A stretch of DNA of 64,000 nucleotides. It comes from Acanthococcus lagerstroemiae. Lineage: Eukaryota; Arthropoda; Insecta; Hemiptera; Eriococcidae. Positions 45,990-57,724 of this stretch are shown here, piece by piece (position 1 is the stretch's first letter; each line of letters opens with the position of its first letter). The notes under the pieces are model-generated. The model ran no database searches. It saw nothing but the letters and a program-made list of their open reading frames with translations, and was not told where the DNA came from. Made by a program: the position numbers and the translations under genes. The stretch is taken from assembly GCA_031841125.1 (NCBI GenBank), contig CM063107.1:10774467-10838466 (forward strand), given 5' to 3'.

Positions 45990-48900
45990 TTTTTATGGCG
46001 AGGTCAAATCAAACTGGGACAAACGGACATCTACAAGGACTGATGTTTAGTTTATTTAGGAGTAAAGAAATTTCGCACCTCCCAAAGGGGGACGGGAGAG
46101 ACTGTACGTTAGGGCGAGTTATAATATATGAAATTGCCGGAAAAATTGAAAAAAGTATTGGAATAATGGCTCATGGATCACCTAGTTCGCTCCAAAAATA
46201 TAAATTCCTCCTCTTCGAATATGCAAAATTAACTTCAAAACATGAACCAAATATCGAAATAGAGGTCTTATGAGTCGCTGAGCTTAAAAACACAATCAAA
46301 TTTTCAACTCGACTTCCCCGTCTTTAAAGAGACTGAGTTAACTTTAAGAAAATAACTGAAGAAAGTATCAGAATAGGGATTGTAGATCATTAATTTCAAA
46401 AATTGAACCTAATTTTGTAACCGACCCTAATTTTACTCAAAATTGAAATTGTTCGCCTTAAATGAGCGAATGTAACTCAATATTATTGAAAATAAACCAA
46501 GTATCGTAACAGAAATATTTTGGCTCGTTCAGTTCGAAAATACAATAAGATTTTTGATCAGATCCTGATTTGGTTTCCAAAATCCGAATTTAACTTTCGT
46601 AAATGAGCAAGATTAATCCGATTAGGAAAATTGAGCCAATTGTTAGAATGGGGGTTTTCACGGTCACTTAGTTCGGCATAAAATCTAACGGTTTTCCGAA
46701 ATTAATGACACGAAAGAAATCGTAAGGCTTCATCAATTTTTCTAGTGTCAGTTTAGGCCATTTGAAGCATATGATTTAGATTTCGGGGTTCACCCAGACT
46801 CCAGTGAGATAGATTATGAAACTATCAAAATAAAGCAAAAAATTTTCCTTATGCCTCGAAAAAAAATAGGAAGAAAATTTTCTTGAACTCTATTTTTTTC
46901 TTTGAATAGAATAGTCAATCTTCCTTTCCCTTTTCTAAGTGAGAAGAACTTCATCCCCTATACCAGTGGTTCCCAAACTTTTTGCCATCACGGCACCCTT
47001 TTTAAGATTCTACTTTTCCTGCGGCACCCCCCATATGAAGATGAACAAAAGCAAAAGACAAAATATAATTAATTTTTCTTTATATGTTTTATTGATTCAG
47101 AATTACAGATTAAAAATTAAATGTTCTTGTTATACCTACTATAATACTATATTCTCGACTTTGGAATGAGATTGATTTCTACGCGGGTCATATTTTTTTA
47201 CGGGTTTTAATCTATTCAACCTTTCATTTTTTTCCCCTTCCCCGAAATCTCGCGGCACCCTAGGGTGCCGCGGCACCCAGTTTGGGAACCACTGCCCTAT
47301 ACTGAGAACGGGAAAATGGCTTTGGTATGGCAAAATTGAATTATTTCGGAAAATTGTGGGAATATGTTCATAAATCTATTTTATCATTAGTTCGGACTGG
47401 GTATTGTATTCCGAATTTGACTTTTAACACAACATTATTCAAGGTTCTTGTTATCTCAATTGAAATGTTGTTACTCCTGAAAATCTATTCTCCTCAGGAT
47501 GGCATATAAGACTTAATGAGACATTGAGATTTACTAGAAGAAATTAACGAGATTTCATAAACAAGAATTTGCCTGATCACTTAATTTCATTACGTTTTTG
47601 ATATGGGCAAATTTGAGTATTTCAAATTTCTAAATTTTCCACTGGAAAACTCAGAATTTTATCATTTCTAAGTAATCATTACCCCTAACGTTGAGTAGCT
47701 TGAATCAAGAAGTACTGTTCTGTATCTTATTAGCAAACACTTGAAAATCCTATTTAGAGCTTCTCCTCTTTCCCTGAGGAAGGAGAAAGTAGCCCTTTTC
47801 CATTTTGTGAATGTGGAGGACTTCGTTACTCTTTTTCAGAAAAAAGACGGGTTCCTTTTCTCAAAAATATCGAGAAATATTATCCCGTCCCTTGTCTTAA
47901 TGAGAGACCCGTTTTATTTTTTCTTGATGAAGATGAAATCGGAAAGAATTCCTTCATTTTTTCGAATGAAAAGTTCTGTGTTTTCCTCTCTGAATAACAA
48001 AAAATTGCATCCTTACTTCGTGCAAAAATGTAAAGAATTTTTTTATGAGGAGAAATTTGTTCTTTCAGAAAAAGCAAGGGATGATTTTTTCATCAAAACT
48101 GCGTCCAACTTCAGGTACGACAATTTGGACCTTGGGGACTAAATACCATCTAAAATTTCAAAATGTTTGGGGATGTTTTCAGCCCTCATTTATGTGAGAA
48201 AGAAAATGCATTCGCTCCTAAATTAGACCACAGAAGTCAGAGACGTTTGCACTTTCTATATCTCGATGCAACTCGACTTGTCAATAAAAAAATACACTCT
48301 AATCAAATCTTACTAATTCAATAATTTCTTCAAGTCCAACAGATTTTGTTCATCGTAGTTTGAAATTTGAATTCGGTTCACAGAACACAGATTTCGATTG
48401 CGCTTAATAGCAGCCCAGATGATACTTTTTCCAATCCATGATTAAATTTTCGACATAATCAAAATTGATCAAATTTGGTTTTTTGGAGCAGAGGAAGTCT
48501 AATTCGAAACTTCAATCTAGATCCGATCGAAAATCTAACAGAATTTTTGAAATTCACGACTCCAAGAAAACTTCATTCCGATACTTTATTCAATATTGTG
48601 TCATCGAAATCAACTTGGTTCCTGTGAAGGAGGAAAAATCAAATTTTGGTCACTAATCTAGATCGAACGGAAAACTTGATGGCATTTTTAAGACAGCGAC
48701 TCAAAAAAATCCGATTCTGATGCTTACTTTTTTCAATTTTCTGTTAATTTCGCCTTGTTGGGTCAAATTTGAATTTTAGGACTGGAATCAGTGTGATGAT
48801 CGGAGATGTACATTTTCCAACGCAGCAACTCGGAATACCCATATTTCGATATTTTGTTTGCCCTGATCTCGATGTTTCGTTCAATTTCTTAAGCTGAATT

Positions 48901-49280
48901 AATGTTGCCCAATTGAAGGGGTTAAATTTCAATTCTGGGATCGAAATCGAGGTCAGATCGAAAATCTGATTATATTTTCTAACACAGCCCAGAATACCCA
49001 TATTTTGATATTTTATTCGCCCCTATTCCAATACTTTGTTCAATTAGAGGAGTTAATGTTGCCCATGTGAAGGAGTCAAATTCTAATTTAGGAGCCCAAA
49101 CCGGAATTGGATCGAAAATTAGATAAAATTTTCGAGCTTAGCGGCCCGTAGAACCCTCACTTCGATACACTGTTAAATTTCATGAGCAAAGTCAAACTGA
49201 TTCCATAGAAAGAGGATGAAGAAGTCTTATTTAGTTTCTACGAAAATCTGATTGCATTTTCGAATTCACAAACCGAAATT
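45990..49280. repeat. Degenerate tandem-repeat region, period about 130-160 bp
   Basis: Most visible at 48460-49280, where gatcgaaaatctgatt-like words recur near 48523, 48661, 48797, 48953, 49110 and 49238. They are accompanied by cagc...cggaatacccatatttcgat and gttaatgttgcccaattgaa. Similar words (caatcaaatttt, aatacaataagatttttgat, aagtatcagaat) at 46230-46700 suggest that the array once began near 46 kb. It is strongly diverged, so the limits are uncertain. The + frame at 47741-48142 (133 codons, Phe/Lys/Ser-rich) is unrecognised and probably non-coding. Confidence 0.5.
46956..47302. mobile_element. hAT-like MITE with perfect 8-bp target duplication
   Basis: The element proper is 46964-47294 (331 bp). 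The ends cagtggttcccaaact and agtttgggaaccactg are perfect 16-bp TIRs, a terminus widely seen in hAT elements. The flanks ccctatac at 46956-46963 and 47295-47302 are identical. It has no transposase. The right subterminal part carries its own small inverted repeat, gcggcaccctagggtgccgc. Confidence 0.95.
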
Positions 49281-50217
49281 TCGATCCTTTTTTTCGATAT
49301 GTTTCCATTTAAATTCGGTCTCCTCTACGTGAGCTATCTTGACGTGATGAGGGGGCTGCGGTGACCCTTTTCTCTCCATTGTATGATTTTCTATAAATCG
49401 TCCTGCCTGGCTAGTTTCTGCGTAGTACGATGCTAGCGTCTTAGGAACGTCTTTTGTCGTCTGCATACCTGGATCATTTTCCGAATAAAACATAAAACAT
49501 GTAACCCATTAATATTTTGAGCAAGAGAAGGGCTATAATCGATTTTTTTTTGAACTGGTAGTTCTCAATCTCCTCTATCGTATCAGCCAGTAAAATAGTT
49601 CTACTTATGCCCCTAAAGATTTCCACAGCTCTCAATACCAACAAAAGTTCCATCGTAGTCTACGTAACCACTCCTGTTTTTCATTTTTCAGTTGCGCGTA
49701 AGGTGATATATTTTCCTAGTAAAATCTTGTTTATTATTTTAATTTAGAGAGGAATGTTGCCGCAATCATTTGAGCCTAATTTCAAAAATTTTGGCCACTT
49801 TGGATAGCCTGCAAGACGCCCTGAACTCATGTAACCACTTTCATTCCTTCGTAGTTGTCTATTTCTTTGGCTGCATGCTTCGCATGATATTTATTGCTGA
49901 GAAAGCTGACCACACAGAATCCTTATCACAACAGGCCTCATGCATGCCAGCCACATATGGAATTTTAATTTTCTCCATCAGTACAGCATAGATGAATGAT
50001 TTTCTGTGAAAAAGTCAATTTCTACACTCTCAACCTGCCATCGTAATCAACACTGATTAACCCGACTGTAATAATCCAAAGTATGCCCTAATGCTATATT
50101 CGGCACAAGTCAGTACTGCTGATGATACTGCAATGCTCCATTCTTCATTTTAAAGTATGCTGGGATGCCTTGGGCGATGACTTTATCAGTTTTTCCTTCG
50201 TCGTTTACACAACTCTT

Positions 50218-50700
50218 TTCCATTGTGGTCTGCAGATATTCCATTGTAGTTTGCAGAAATTCCTTTGTTGTTTATAAATGATGCCCCCAGCCCTTAATAA
50301 AGTAGTAGGAGATTGTTTGACCCCTAGGTCACCTTCATGAAGGTATAAGTTCAACATTTCATGGAAAAAATTACAAATATACTGGAAATTCCATCGTAGT
50401 TTGCAGAAATTCCTTCGTTGTTTACTAATGATGCCCCCGGCCCTCAGTAAAGTAGTGGGAGATTGTTTGACCCCTGGGTCACCTTCTTGAAGGTATAAGT
50501 TCAATATTTTATGGAAAAAACTACAAAAATACCTACTGGAAATTCCATTGTAGTTTGCAGAAATTCCTTCGTTGTCTACAAATTAGGCCCCCGGCCCTCA
50601 GTAAAGTAGTGGGAGATTGTTTGACCCCCTGGGTCACCTTCATGTAGGTGTAAGTTCGACATTTCATGAAAAAAAAAAAAAAACTACAAAAATTACTTTC
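50218..50700. repeat. Minisatellite, period about 150-154 bp, three copies
   Basis: Units start at 50241, 50391 and 50545 with ccattgtagtttgcagaaat, followed by gtagtgggagattgtttgac and ggtcaccttcatgaaggta. A partial unit precedes at 50218. Copies are similar to one another (about 90 percent by eye). The - frame 50205-50504 follows the repeat and is not a gene. Confidence 0.88.
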
Positions 50701-51413
50701 AAACTATCGAGAAAAAAAAACACTTTAAATTATGTTCTATTTGGAGAATGACCCACCTGCACATCATTTGAAAATCACGCTCTTCTTCTCAGTCATGGTC
50801 CTTTTTTTCGCCTCGATCGGTCAGGCAAGATATCCGTTTAGTTCAGATAGTTTATTTTAGCACTCTCGGTCAGATCTGTTCTTACTATGGATCCGTGCAT
50901 GCGCCTTTTACACACTGTTTTTGATTTCGAACGCCCTTACTCCAGTCCGGACTAAACACTTCTCTTGCACAATCTCCGAAAACCCTGCAAGGCTTAAAGA
51001 AGAACTGAAGGTACATAGGAGAAAGAAAACTTCGACGGATAAGCCGTGATAAAAGCAAGGGGAAACTACATCTGTATTATTCCCTAGAGAAGCGTCTCCA
51101 CCACCACAATTATGATGACAAGCTACAAAGTAAATAACACCTGACGTAAAAAGTCTCTCAATCGGATGTCCAGGCAAAGAATACCTAGTGAGAAACTATC
51201 AGAATTAAAATAGGCACATGGCATGTAAGGACATTGAGACTGACGTAGGCTAACTAGAATGCTTAAAGAAAGAGATGAATACATTAAAATTAAATCGATG
51301 AAGAGCAGGTGAAGGATACAAAGTGTAAATCTTGCTCAAAATTGTAAAGATTAGCACAGGAGAGAGAAAAATGGAGAGACACACAACCTACCTCATCAAC
51401 ATCATCATTACGT

Positions 51414-51650
51414 ATGAAGACCAAATTCCAAAAACCACCCATATTACTTTTGAAATTTTGACTTGGCCGTCAGATAGTGCTATATCAGCAACTACACTCC
51501 TAACACTGCCGTGCACAGAGTATTCAGGCAACATTTGTTTATTCATCCACAGCACTTCATCCAGCAGAACAGCAGCAATTACGTTGCTGTTTGACGACAG
51601 AGTCGAAATTTCAAAAATGGCATGGGTGGTTTTTGGAATTTGGTCTTCAT
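51414..51650. mobile_element. Small TIR element with 29-bp perfect ends
   Basis: 51414-51442 and 51622-51650 are exact reverse complements containing gaccaaattccaaaaaccac. The symmetry continues imperfectly inward (gaaattttgac / gtcgaaatttc). Its 237-bp length suits a MITE. Overlapping open frames on both strands begin and end with similar peptides only because of this symmetry. Confidence 0.82.
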
Positions 51651-53340
51651 TATGGCACATCTCAGTCTCCCCTTGGCGAGAGAAAAATTTTCACTCCAAA
51701 ATGAACTAGACCCCTCTGTCCCATCTCGATGTGACTTCGCAATTTGAAAGAAAAAATTTTAAGACCCATCTTGTACAATGCGTCACAAGGAGTGAAAACG
51801 TGTGACTGGAGCTGAAAAATACGAAAAGAACAAAATTAAAGTAGAACAGGTATATGTGTGTTGGCCAACCCTATAACGAATAATTGATGAAAAAAGAATG
51901 AACAGAGTGCTGTAAAAAAATTCTAACTATGCCGCTGGGCATAATCAATGTTGTAGGCGTGCACGTTATTTATCATAAATAATTATATTTTTCTTGTACA
52001 GCAGAAAGTCTGCATAGTTGTCATCTTGCGGCCAGTTTCGGTATCGTTTTCCTTATGGCGCTGTCGTAATAAGAAATCTTGTTACAGCTTTATTCAGCCG
52101 GGACGAACAATAGCGGAAAATAAAATTAGTTTGAAATTTAAAATAAAAATTTATGTTCGAGAGTATAATGAAGAAATGTACTGCAGCACTGATGCCCAAA
52201 AGAATTAGAGACGGCAAATAAAAATCTATAGTCTTTATAGCGTTACAGTTAGGCCAATAAAAAAAGATTATTCCGGAAATGAAATTGGCAACTGTTTCTT
52301 CGAAAAGAATCAAATTACACACTTGGTACTGGCGAAATTGAAAAAATTCTCGGCCAGGAAATCGAGGGCTTGGCTTTAGTTGAACGCAGTGAAATTAACG
52401 AGGCCTCATCGAAGAACACATGTAGGCACTTTTCCAACGCAGCAAAAGAAGATTATTTTCTTTACACAGAAACAGTAGCAAGTACTTAGTGCCGAGTAAG
52501 CAGCGAAGACCTAAGATGGATGTTGTGTAAGTTTTTCGCTATGCCGGATGCTCGGATATGTAGACAGTCACTCTTGGAAACGTGAACGCATCTACTGTTC
52601 AGGAAGATGATTGAGTGCGTTTTCCTTTGCCTTACTTTTTACCTCACTAGTAACAGAACATTGTTCAGCCGGGCACACACACAGTAACATATGCCCTATG
52701 TTGTATATTGTATTCGATAAATGAGACAAAAATAGACCGGCATATTGAAATAAGTATTTACAGCAATACTAGGTCGGCCATTTTCTATTCAGGAAAAAAG
52801 ACACGAGACAATAACATATTTCTTGCAAACATAAAACGATTTAACTTATGCGCAAAGATTGTAGTATTAACTCGATTTTGTAATTTGAAGATAGCAGCGA
52901 TAGAATTTTCGAAGAATACTCCGATACTTCCGATTATTTTAAAAGTTTCTAAGAGATCTCAAGGGGTGGCTCCTCCCTCTCAATCCTTCATCTTTCAGAG
53001 TTGGCAGATGGGTAGGTGCTCAAATTCGTGAATTGGAGAAGCTTTTTGATATGGATGTGTTTTCGATGGCTCTGAACGAAAACTGTGCGTCACATTTCGA
53101 CAGACCAACTGACAGATGGACTGACTGACTGGCACCAACAATGCCGACAAACTACAAGAATGGCCGACTAATATTTAAAATGTTATTACAATGATGTCAT
53201 CACATTGTTGCTTCATGATATTCGTATCATTCTCACTTGAGTTGAGTACGTTCAACGATATTGGGTGATGTCAAAATTCCTGGGCTGACTCAATGAGTGG
53301 AACGTATTCACTAACCATAAGATCATGCCCATGTAGGTAC
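51651..53340. other. No gene recognised
   Basis: Open frames at 52053-52322 (-) and 52708-53031 (+, 107 codons) have no recognisable motif. No repeats were seen by eye. Confidence 0.4.
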
Positions 53341-53999
53341 TATACAAGTTGTGTCTTTCGCAATGAGCCCCTTACAATCTGGTAAGTAGGCAACCTTTCG
53401 CGAGGATATGTAGATATGCTTGCATACTCTTACTTTTGAAGGAGCTTAGGTGTGGTCAAAGTTTGAAAGTTTTCTCTCGTTGAAATCTTTTTTTCTTCTC
53501 ACGACTGGAGATAGACAGAAGAACGGTACCAGTAGGTAATAGTAGAGGGTAGTTGTGGTAACCACAGAAAAAAGAATGGTCGGAATGAGTTCAACAAGGT
53601 GTTTGTAAAACCAATTTTAGTACAAATTATATCAGAAAATTTTCACTTTTTTTCAGTTTCCCGTGAAACTTGCCTTCTGAAGCTACTGTTTTCTATTTGC
53701 AGTAGATTGTACATTAAATTTCCCATAAAAAAATCATTAGCAATTTTATATTATCTGAAATAGAATTGCTCAAAATGGAGTTCAAGATATCCTCGTTAAG
53801 AATTATTACTTTTTAACAGATGTACAGACTTTATGTAGATAGTAATCATCTTATACAGCTACTTTACTACTTCACAGAGTTATATCGTTTATAGGGCTTA
53901 TTCACCCCCTTCCTTCCATCTATTTACCCCATGGCATATACCGATGGGAAGGAAGAGCAAGATGACAGTTGTAGTAACCACACAGAAAAAATTAAAAAT
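53341..53999 (+). mobile_element. Partial copy of element E, one half only
   Basis: It starts tatacaagttgtgtctttcg, then taagtaggcaacctttcgcg, and continues collinearly through the E half up to gatgacagttgtagtaacca and acagaaaaaattaaa. The other half is missing. It ends directly next to the sequence leading to the RTE endonuclease pseudogene. More diverged from the palindrome C copies than those are from each other. Confidence 0.82.
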
Positions 54000-54098
54000 C
54001 ATCCCCTTAACATGAAAAGTAAATCAAATAAATTAAATTTGGAATAAATTTACCCTGAAAGTTTAACTAAGAAAAACTCACATGATCATTTCCCTATC

Positions 54099-55260
54099 TT
54101 GAAAACTCTGGAAAGTAAAAACCCTACCCTATATGGACTAATAGAAAATCTGATAGAAATAGAAGAAGTACTAGAAAATAAAAACATCAACATTCTAGAT
54201 TTAGCAGAGGTTCGTAGGGTAGGAAATAATATTCAAAAGACACCATATGGAAACTTATTATTCTACATCGGAAAACAGGATGGACTGGCTGGGGTGAAAT
54301 TTATTATAAAGTCACACATGAAAAGAAGTATCATAGAAATAAGAGGCATATCAGATAGAACAGCTAAAATGACAGTAAAAATAGGAAAGGAGAAAACTTT
54401 AACCACCATTTAAGTATATTCTCCCAGATCTACATCAGAAGAAATTACAATAGACGAATTCTATGACAAGCTATCGGATTCAATTTCGAACATGAAAAGG
54501 AACTTTAAACATCAATATATTTCGATGGGAGACTTCAACAGCCAAGTAAGAAGGAGAAAAAAAGAAGAATCATAAACACTAGGAAAGTATATACTTATGG
54601 AAAACGTAACAAAAATGGATGGAAATTAATGAGATTTCGCCAATCTAACAACATAAAAATTTCAAATACTTTTTTCAACAAAAAAAAAAGAAAAGGAAAG
54701 CGATGGACTTGGATAGCCCGCGATATGGATTACAAGACACAACTCGATTATATATTTTAACACCTACAAACAACAATGTGATCAGAAATACGTATTATTG
54801 TTGGACAAAGATTCAACTATAACACAGACCCCGATGCGCAATCAGATACCCTCTAGTTACCCAGTTACCTGCGGATAAGTTACCCTTTTGCAACCCTCGG
54901 ATTACCCTCAGATTACCTAGAAACTCGTCAGTTACCCGGGTAACTGGCGGGATACGGCGCAATCAGTTACCCTCTAATTACCCGCGTGGAAAAGTTACGC
55001 ATTTGTTACCCTCGGTTACCCTCGGATTACCCAGAAACTGGTCAGCTACCCTTGGTTCCTCTGTAGTTACCTGGGTAACTGGTGAGATTTTGCGCATCTG
55101 AACCATAGGATAATTACATGTAAAATGATGAACAAGCGATACTTTAAGAAAGTTGAGAATACGGAGAAAATAACAGAGGAAAGTTGGACTCAGTATCAAG
55201 AAAAAATTACAGAAAAATTATCAATGATAGATAGGAGAAAAATCAGTTATTAGCAACTGT
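54099..55260 (+). pseudogene. RTE-type endonuclease domain (APE-like), broken
   Basis: The product resembles the N-terminal endonuclease of RTE-type ORF2 (exonuclease-endonuclease-phosphatase fold), which nicks target DNA for reverse transcription. Visible blocks in order are NINILDLAEVRRVG (the catalytic Glu block), GLAGVKFIIK, an in-frame stop at 54411-54413, then VYSPRSTSEE, then SMGDFNSQV (the Asp/Asn block). A frame change near 54570 leads to GKRNKNGW and a KRWTWIARDMDYKTQLDYIF stretch. A 266-bp MITE (54833-55098) interrupts the end just before where the conserved SDHR block is expected; the continuation resumes after it. The domain is dead. The matching RT domain is not attached; the RT at 55812-57238 is on the opposite strand. 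Confidence 0.85.
54833..55098. mobile_element. MITE with palindromic GATGCGCA ends inside the endonuclease pseudogene
   Basis: The ends gatgcgcaatc and gattttgcgcatc are near-perfect inverted repeats. The interior has two similar units starting gcgcaatcagataccctcta (54837) and gcgcaatcagttaccctcta (54958), built from gttaccc and cggattaccc words. Retroelement coding similarity resumes directly after it, which supports an insertion. Confidence 0.75.
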
Positions 55261-55305
55261 AGAAGAACTCATCGATCCTCGAAAAATAGTAGATATATTA
55301 CACGC

Positions 55306-55405
55306 CAAGAGTCAAAAGTGAGTGTTTACATGGCAAGGGAAAGTTTGCGAACAAGCTTAGCGAGTGGGCAATTCCCGAGTCATGTAAACTCACTTTTGGC
55401 TCTTG
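55306..55405. repeat. Hairpin in U1, 48-nt loop
   Basis: The left stem caagagtcaaaagtgagtgt (continuing ttacatg) pairs with catgtaaactcacttttggc (continuing tcttg). The loop is 55333-55380 and includes gggaaagtttgcgaac. Compare with the hairpin at 57394-57496. Confidence 0.88.
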
Positions 55406-55811
55406 TTGTGGAAGATAATTTTTATACTACTTGATCAGAAGCGGTAATGTTTTTCACTGACATAGTCTGTATTTTTATTTATTTATTTTTAATTAATTTA
55501 TTTATTAATTTAAATTAGACAGGTGATTTTTGTGTGCGTAATTAATTCAAAAATTTAATTTGCTCAGTTAATTACTATGAAGTACAGTATCCAAGTCTTT
55601 TGTTTTCAGTTTGTTCACGTGCACAAACAGCATACACAGATAGTGATCACCAAAAACGTAGACGGTTAACAATGAATGGTAACAGTTGTACTACGTCGTG
55701 AATATTTAAATGCGTTCTTAAGTCACTATTTTGTAATTCGCTCCATGCCCGAGTGGTTGGAGGCAATTGCTACATTTCAGTCAAATGTTTCAATGGACGC
55801 TGGTTTGAATT

Positions 55812-57238
55812 ATAATATAAACATTTATTTGAGGTGGATATGTTACATTTGAGTTCTCTATGTTATAGTTAAGATAGGTTTGTTACAAATCTACAAAATC
55901 CCTTATTCTGGGCAAATGCCTCCTTCAACCTCTCCCATTCGGTCCGGTCTGCTGCAACCCTGTGATAGAGACGGTTTCTGATAAAGTTGATATTGTCCGA
56001 CCACCTAGTCCTCTGCTTCCCCGGCTCTCTCCCTTCTTTTAGAAACCAAAATGTTGTTTTTATAGTCCATCTGTCATCCTTCATTCTGCACACGTGCCCT
56101 GCCCAGTCCCATTTTAACCTTCTAACAAAGTGGATAATATTTTTGTTGGATTTTAATGTGTTCTTAATTTTTGTCAGATTCACTTTGTCTTTCAGTTTAA
56201 TGCCAAGCATTGCCCTCTCCATAGAGTTTTGTGCAGTTCGAAGTTTTTCCCCCAAATGTTTGGTCAGAGACCATGTTTGGCAGCCATAAGATAATGCCGG
56301 GAGGACACAACTATTAAATAATTGACATTTGAAAGAAATAGGATATTTGTTTTTGAATATAAATTTTAAAGACCAAAATTTGCTCCATGCTAATGTAATT
56401 CTTCTGTCAATTTCTTTTTCTGTTTGATTTTTGAATGAAATTAATTGTCCGAGATATATTATATCTTCAACTGTATCAATTGTTTTTGTACCAATTTTTA
56501 TTATATTTATTTGCCCTGAGTTGTTTAGAATTTTTGTTTTTGCCAAATTTATTTCCATCCCTGCTTTTACATTTTCTCTGTTGAGTTCTTCCAGCATTTC
56601 CTGGAGCTCGGATACACTCCCCGCTACTACCACCACGTCATCTGCAAACCTTAAATTGTTCAGAAATACCCCGTTAATTTTTAGCCTTTTTTTTATCCCA
56701 ATTCAGGTTTCTGAAAATTTCTTCTAAGGTGCAGTTGAAGAGTAGCGGTGAAATCGGATCTCTTTGCCTTACTCCCCTTTTAATTTCAAAAATTTTTCCC
56801 TCTATGTCAGCGACTATTCTTGCTTTTAGCCCCTTGTATATTTCCTGAATTAATTGAATGAAGTCCCTGTTAATCCCCTGATTTTGAAGAGCTTGAATCA
56901 TGTAGTTGTGATTGATAAGATCGAAAGCCTTGGTGAAGTCGATGAAGGCTAGGTGGACGGGGATCTGATATTCGGATGATTTTTGAATGAGTGTATTTAC
57001 CGTATGAAGGTGGTCAGTCGTGGAGTACCCCTTTCTGAAGCCTGCCTGGCAAGGCGATTGTATCAGGTCAAGCTTCGCTCTCAAACGATAGTCTAGCATG
57101 GAGGAGAAGATTTCGGCTAAGATTGAAATTAGGCTTATTGGTCGGAAGTTTTTGATGTCTTTTGATCCCTTTTAAAATAATAAAATGATATTTGATAGTT
57201 TCCAATCAGTTTGAATGGTTTTACTGGCCAGCAATTTT
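55812..57238 (-). pseudogene. RTE-type reverse transcriptase, 5'-truncated, one main frameshift
   Basis: Catalyses target-primed cDNA synthesis in intact relatives. From the 5' end on the - strand: NFRPISLISILAEIF (just upstream of 57099), then AGFRKGYSTTDHL, AFIDFTKAFDLINH (motif A Asp), GVRQRDPISPLLFN (motif B), then LRFADDVVVVAGS (motif C Asp-Asp) near 56630-56650, then AGMEINLAKTKIL, YLGQLISFKNQTEKEI, LSYGCQTWSLTK and KWDWAGHVCRMKDDRW up to the stop at 55869. Motifs A/B and motif C lie in different frames. The break falls near a run of eight A on this strand (56687-56694). A further stop precedes KGSKDIKNF. The 5' part is missing and about 55 bp of 3' UTR follows. It is the best preserved RT in the window and is inserted in unit U1. 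Confidence 0.92.
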
Positions 57239-57393
57239 TTCATGTAAAAACGCTTTACATTGAGGGACGTTTACTTTACATGCAGGTTTTGTTAGCACTT
57301 GATGCATGAATGATAGGCGCTTCTTGTGGTCTGTAAAACACAAACGTAAACATTGTCTTTCTGACCAAGTAGTATAGAATAGTATATTACACA

Positions 57394-57496
57394 CCAAGTA
57401 TCAAAAGTGAGTGTTTACATGACTCGGGAATTGCTTACTCGCTACACTCGTTCGCAAACTTTCCCTCGCCATGTAAACACTCACTTTTGGCTCTTG
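57394..57496. repeat. Hairpin in U2, loop inverted relative to U1
   Basis: The left stem caagtatcaaaagtgagtgt (continuing ttacatg) pairs with catgtaaacactcacttttg (continuing gctcttg). The 48-nt loop 57422-57469, read on the other strand, contains gggaaagtttgcgaac and aagcaattcccgagt and matches the U1 loop at about 41 of 48 positions. The stems and outer flanks remain in the same orientation as in U1. Confidence 0.88.
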
Positions 57497-57724
57497 TTTT
57501 GTAAGATATTTTGTAGACTTAATGATCAGAAATAGCAATGTTTTTCGTCGAGTAATTCACGAAGCAAACACGTAACAACGGTCAAGTGACAATAAATAAC
57601 AACGAACAGTAACGGCTGTACTACATCGTGAATATTTAAATGCGTTCTTAAGTCGCTATTTGGTAATTCACTACGTGGCCGAGTGGTTAGAGACGTTTGA
57701 TATACTTCAGTCAGATGTCTTAAT

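Larger units (their letters stand above)
55286..57384 (+). repeat. Tandem unit U1, interrupted by an RTE fragment
   Basis: The unit consists of 55286-55811 plus 57239-57384. It contains a hairpin (55306-55405), a tcagaagcggtaatgttttt block, gtgaatatttaaatgcgttc, a tRNA-like word ccgagtggttggaggc (55749) and, after the RTE fragment, atgtaaaaacgctttacatt. The same order is present in U2 (57385-58435). The tRNA-like word suggests a SINE-related origin, but the B box is not evident. Confidence 0.75.

Noticed and set aside
47741..48142. 133-codon frame rich in Phe, Lys and Ser
   Set aside because: No domain, low-complexity composition and a position in a degenerate repeat region; treated as chance.
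51332..51709. 125-codon frame with Thr/Ser-rich centre
   Set aside because: Its two ends are the inverted repeats of a MITE, and the opposite strand is also open with matching terminal peptides.
57670..57700. Possible tRNA gene starting at ggccgagtggttagagac
   Set aside because: Only the A-box-like word is present; no B box or cloverleaf follows, and the same word recurs in the tandem partner at 55749.
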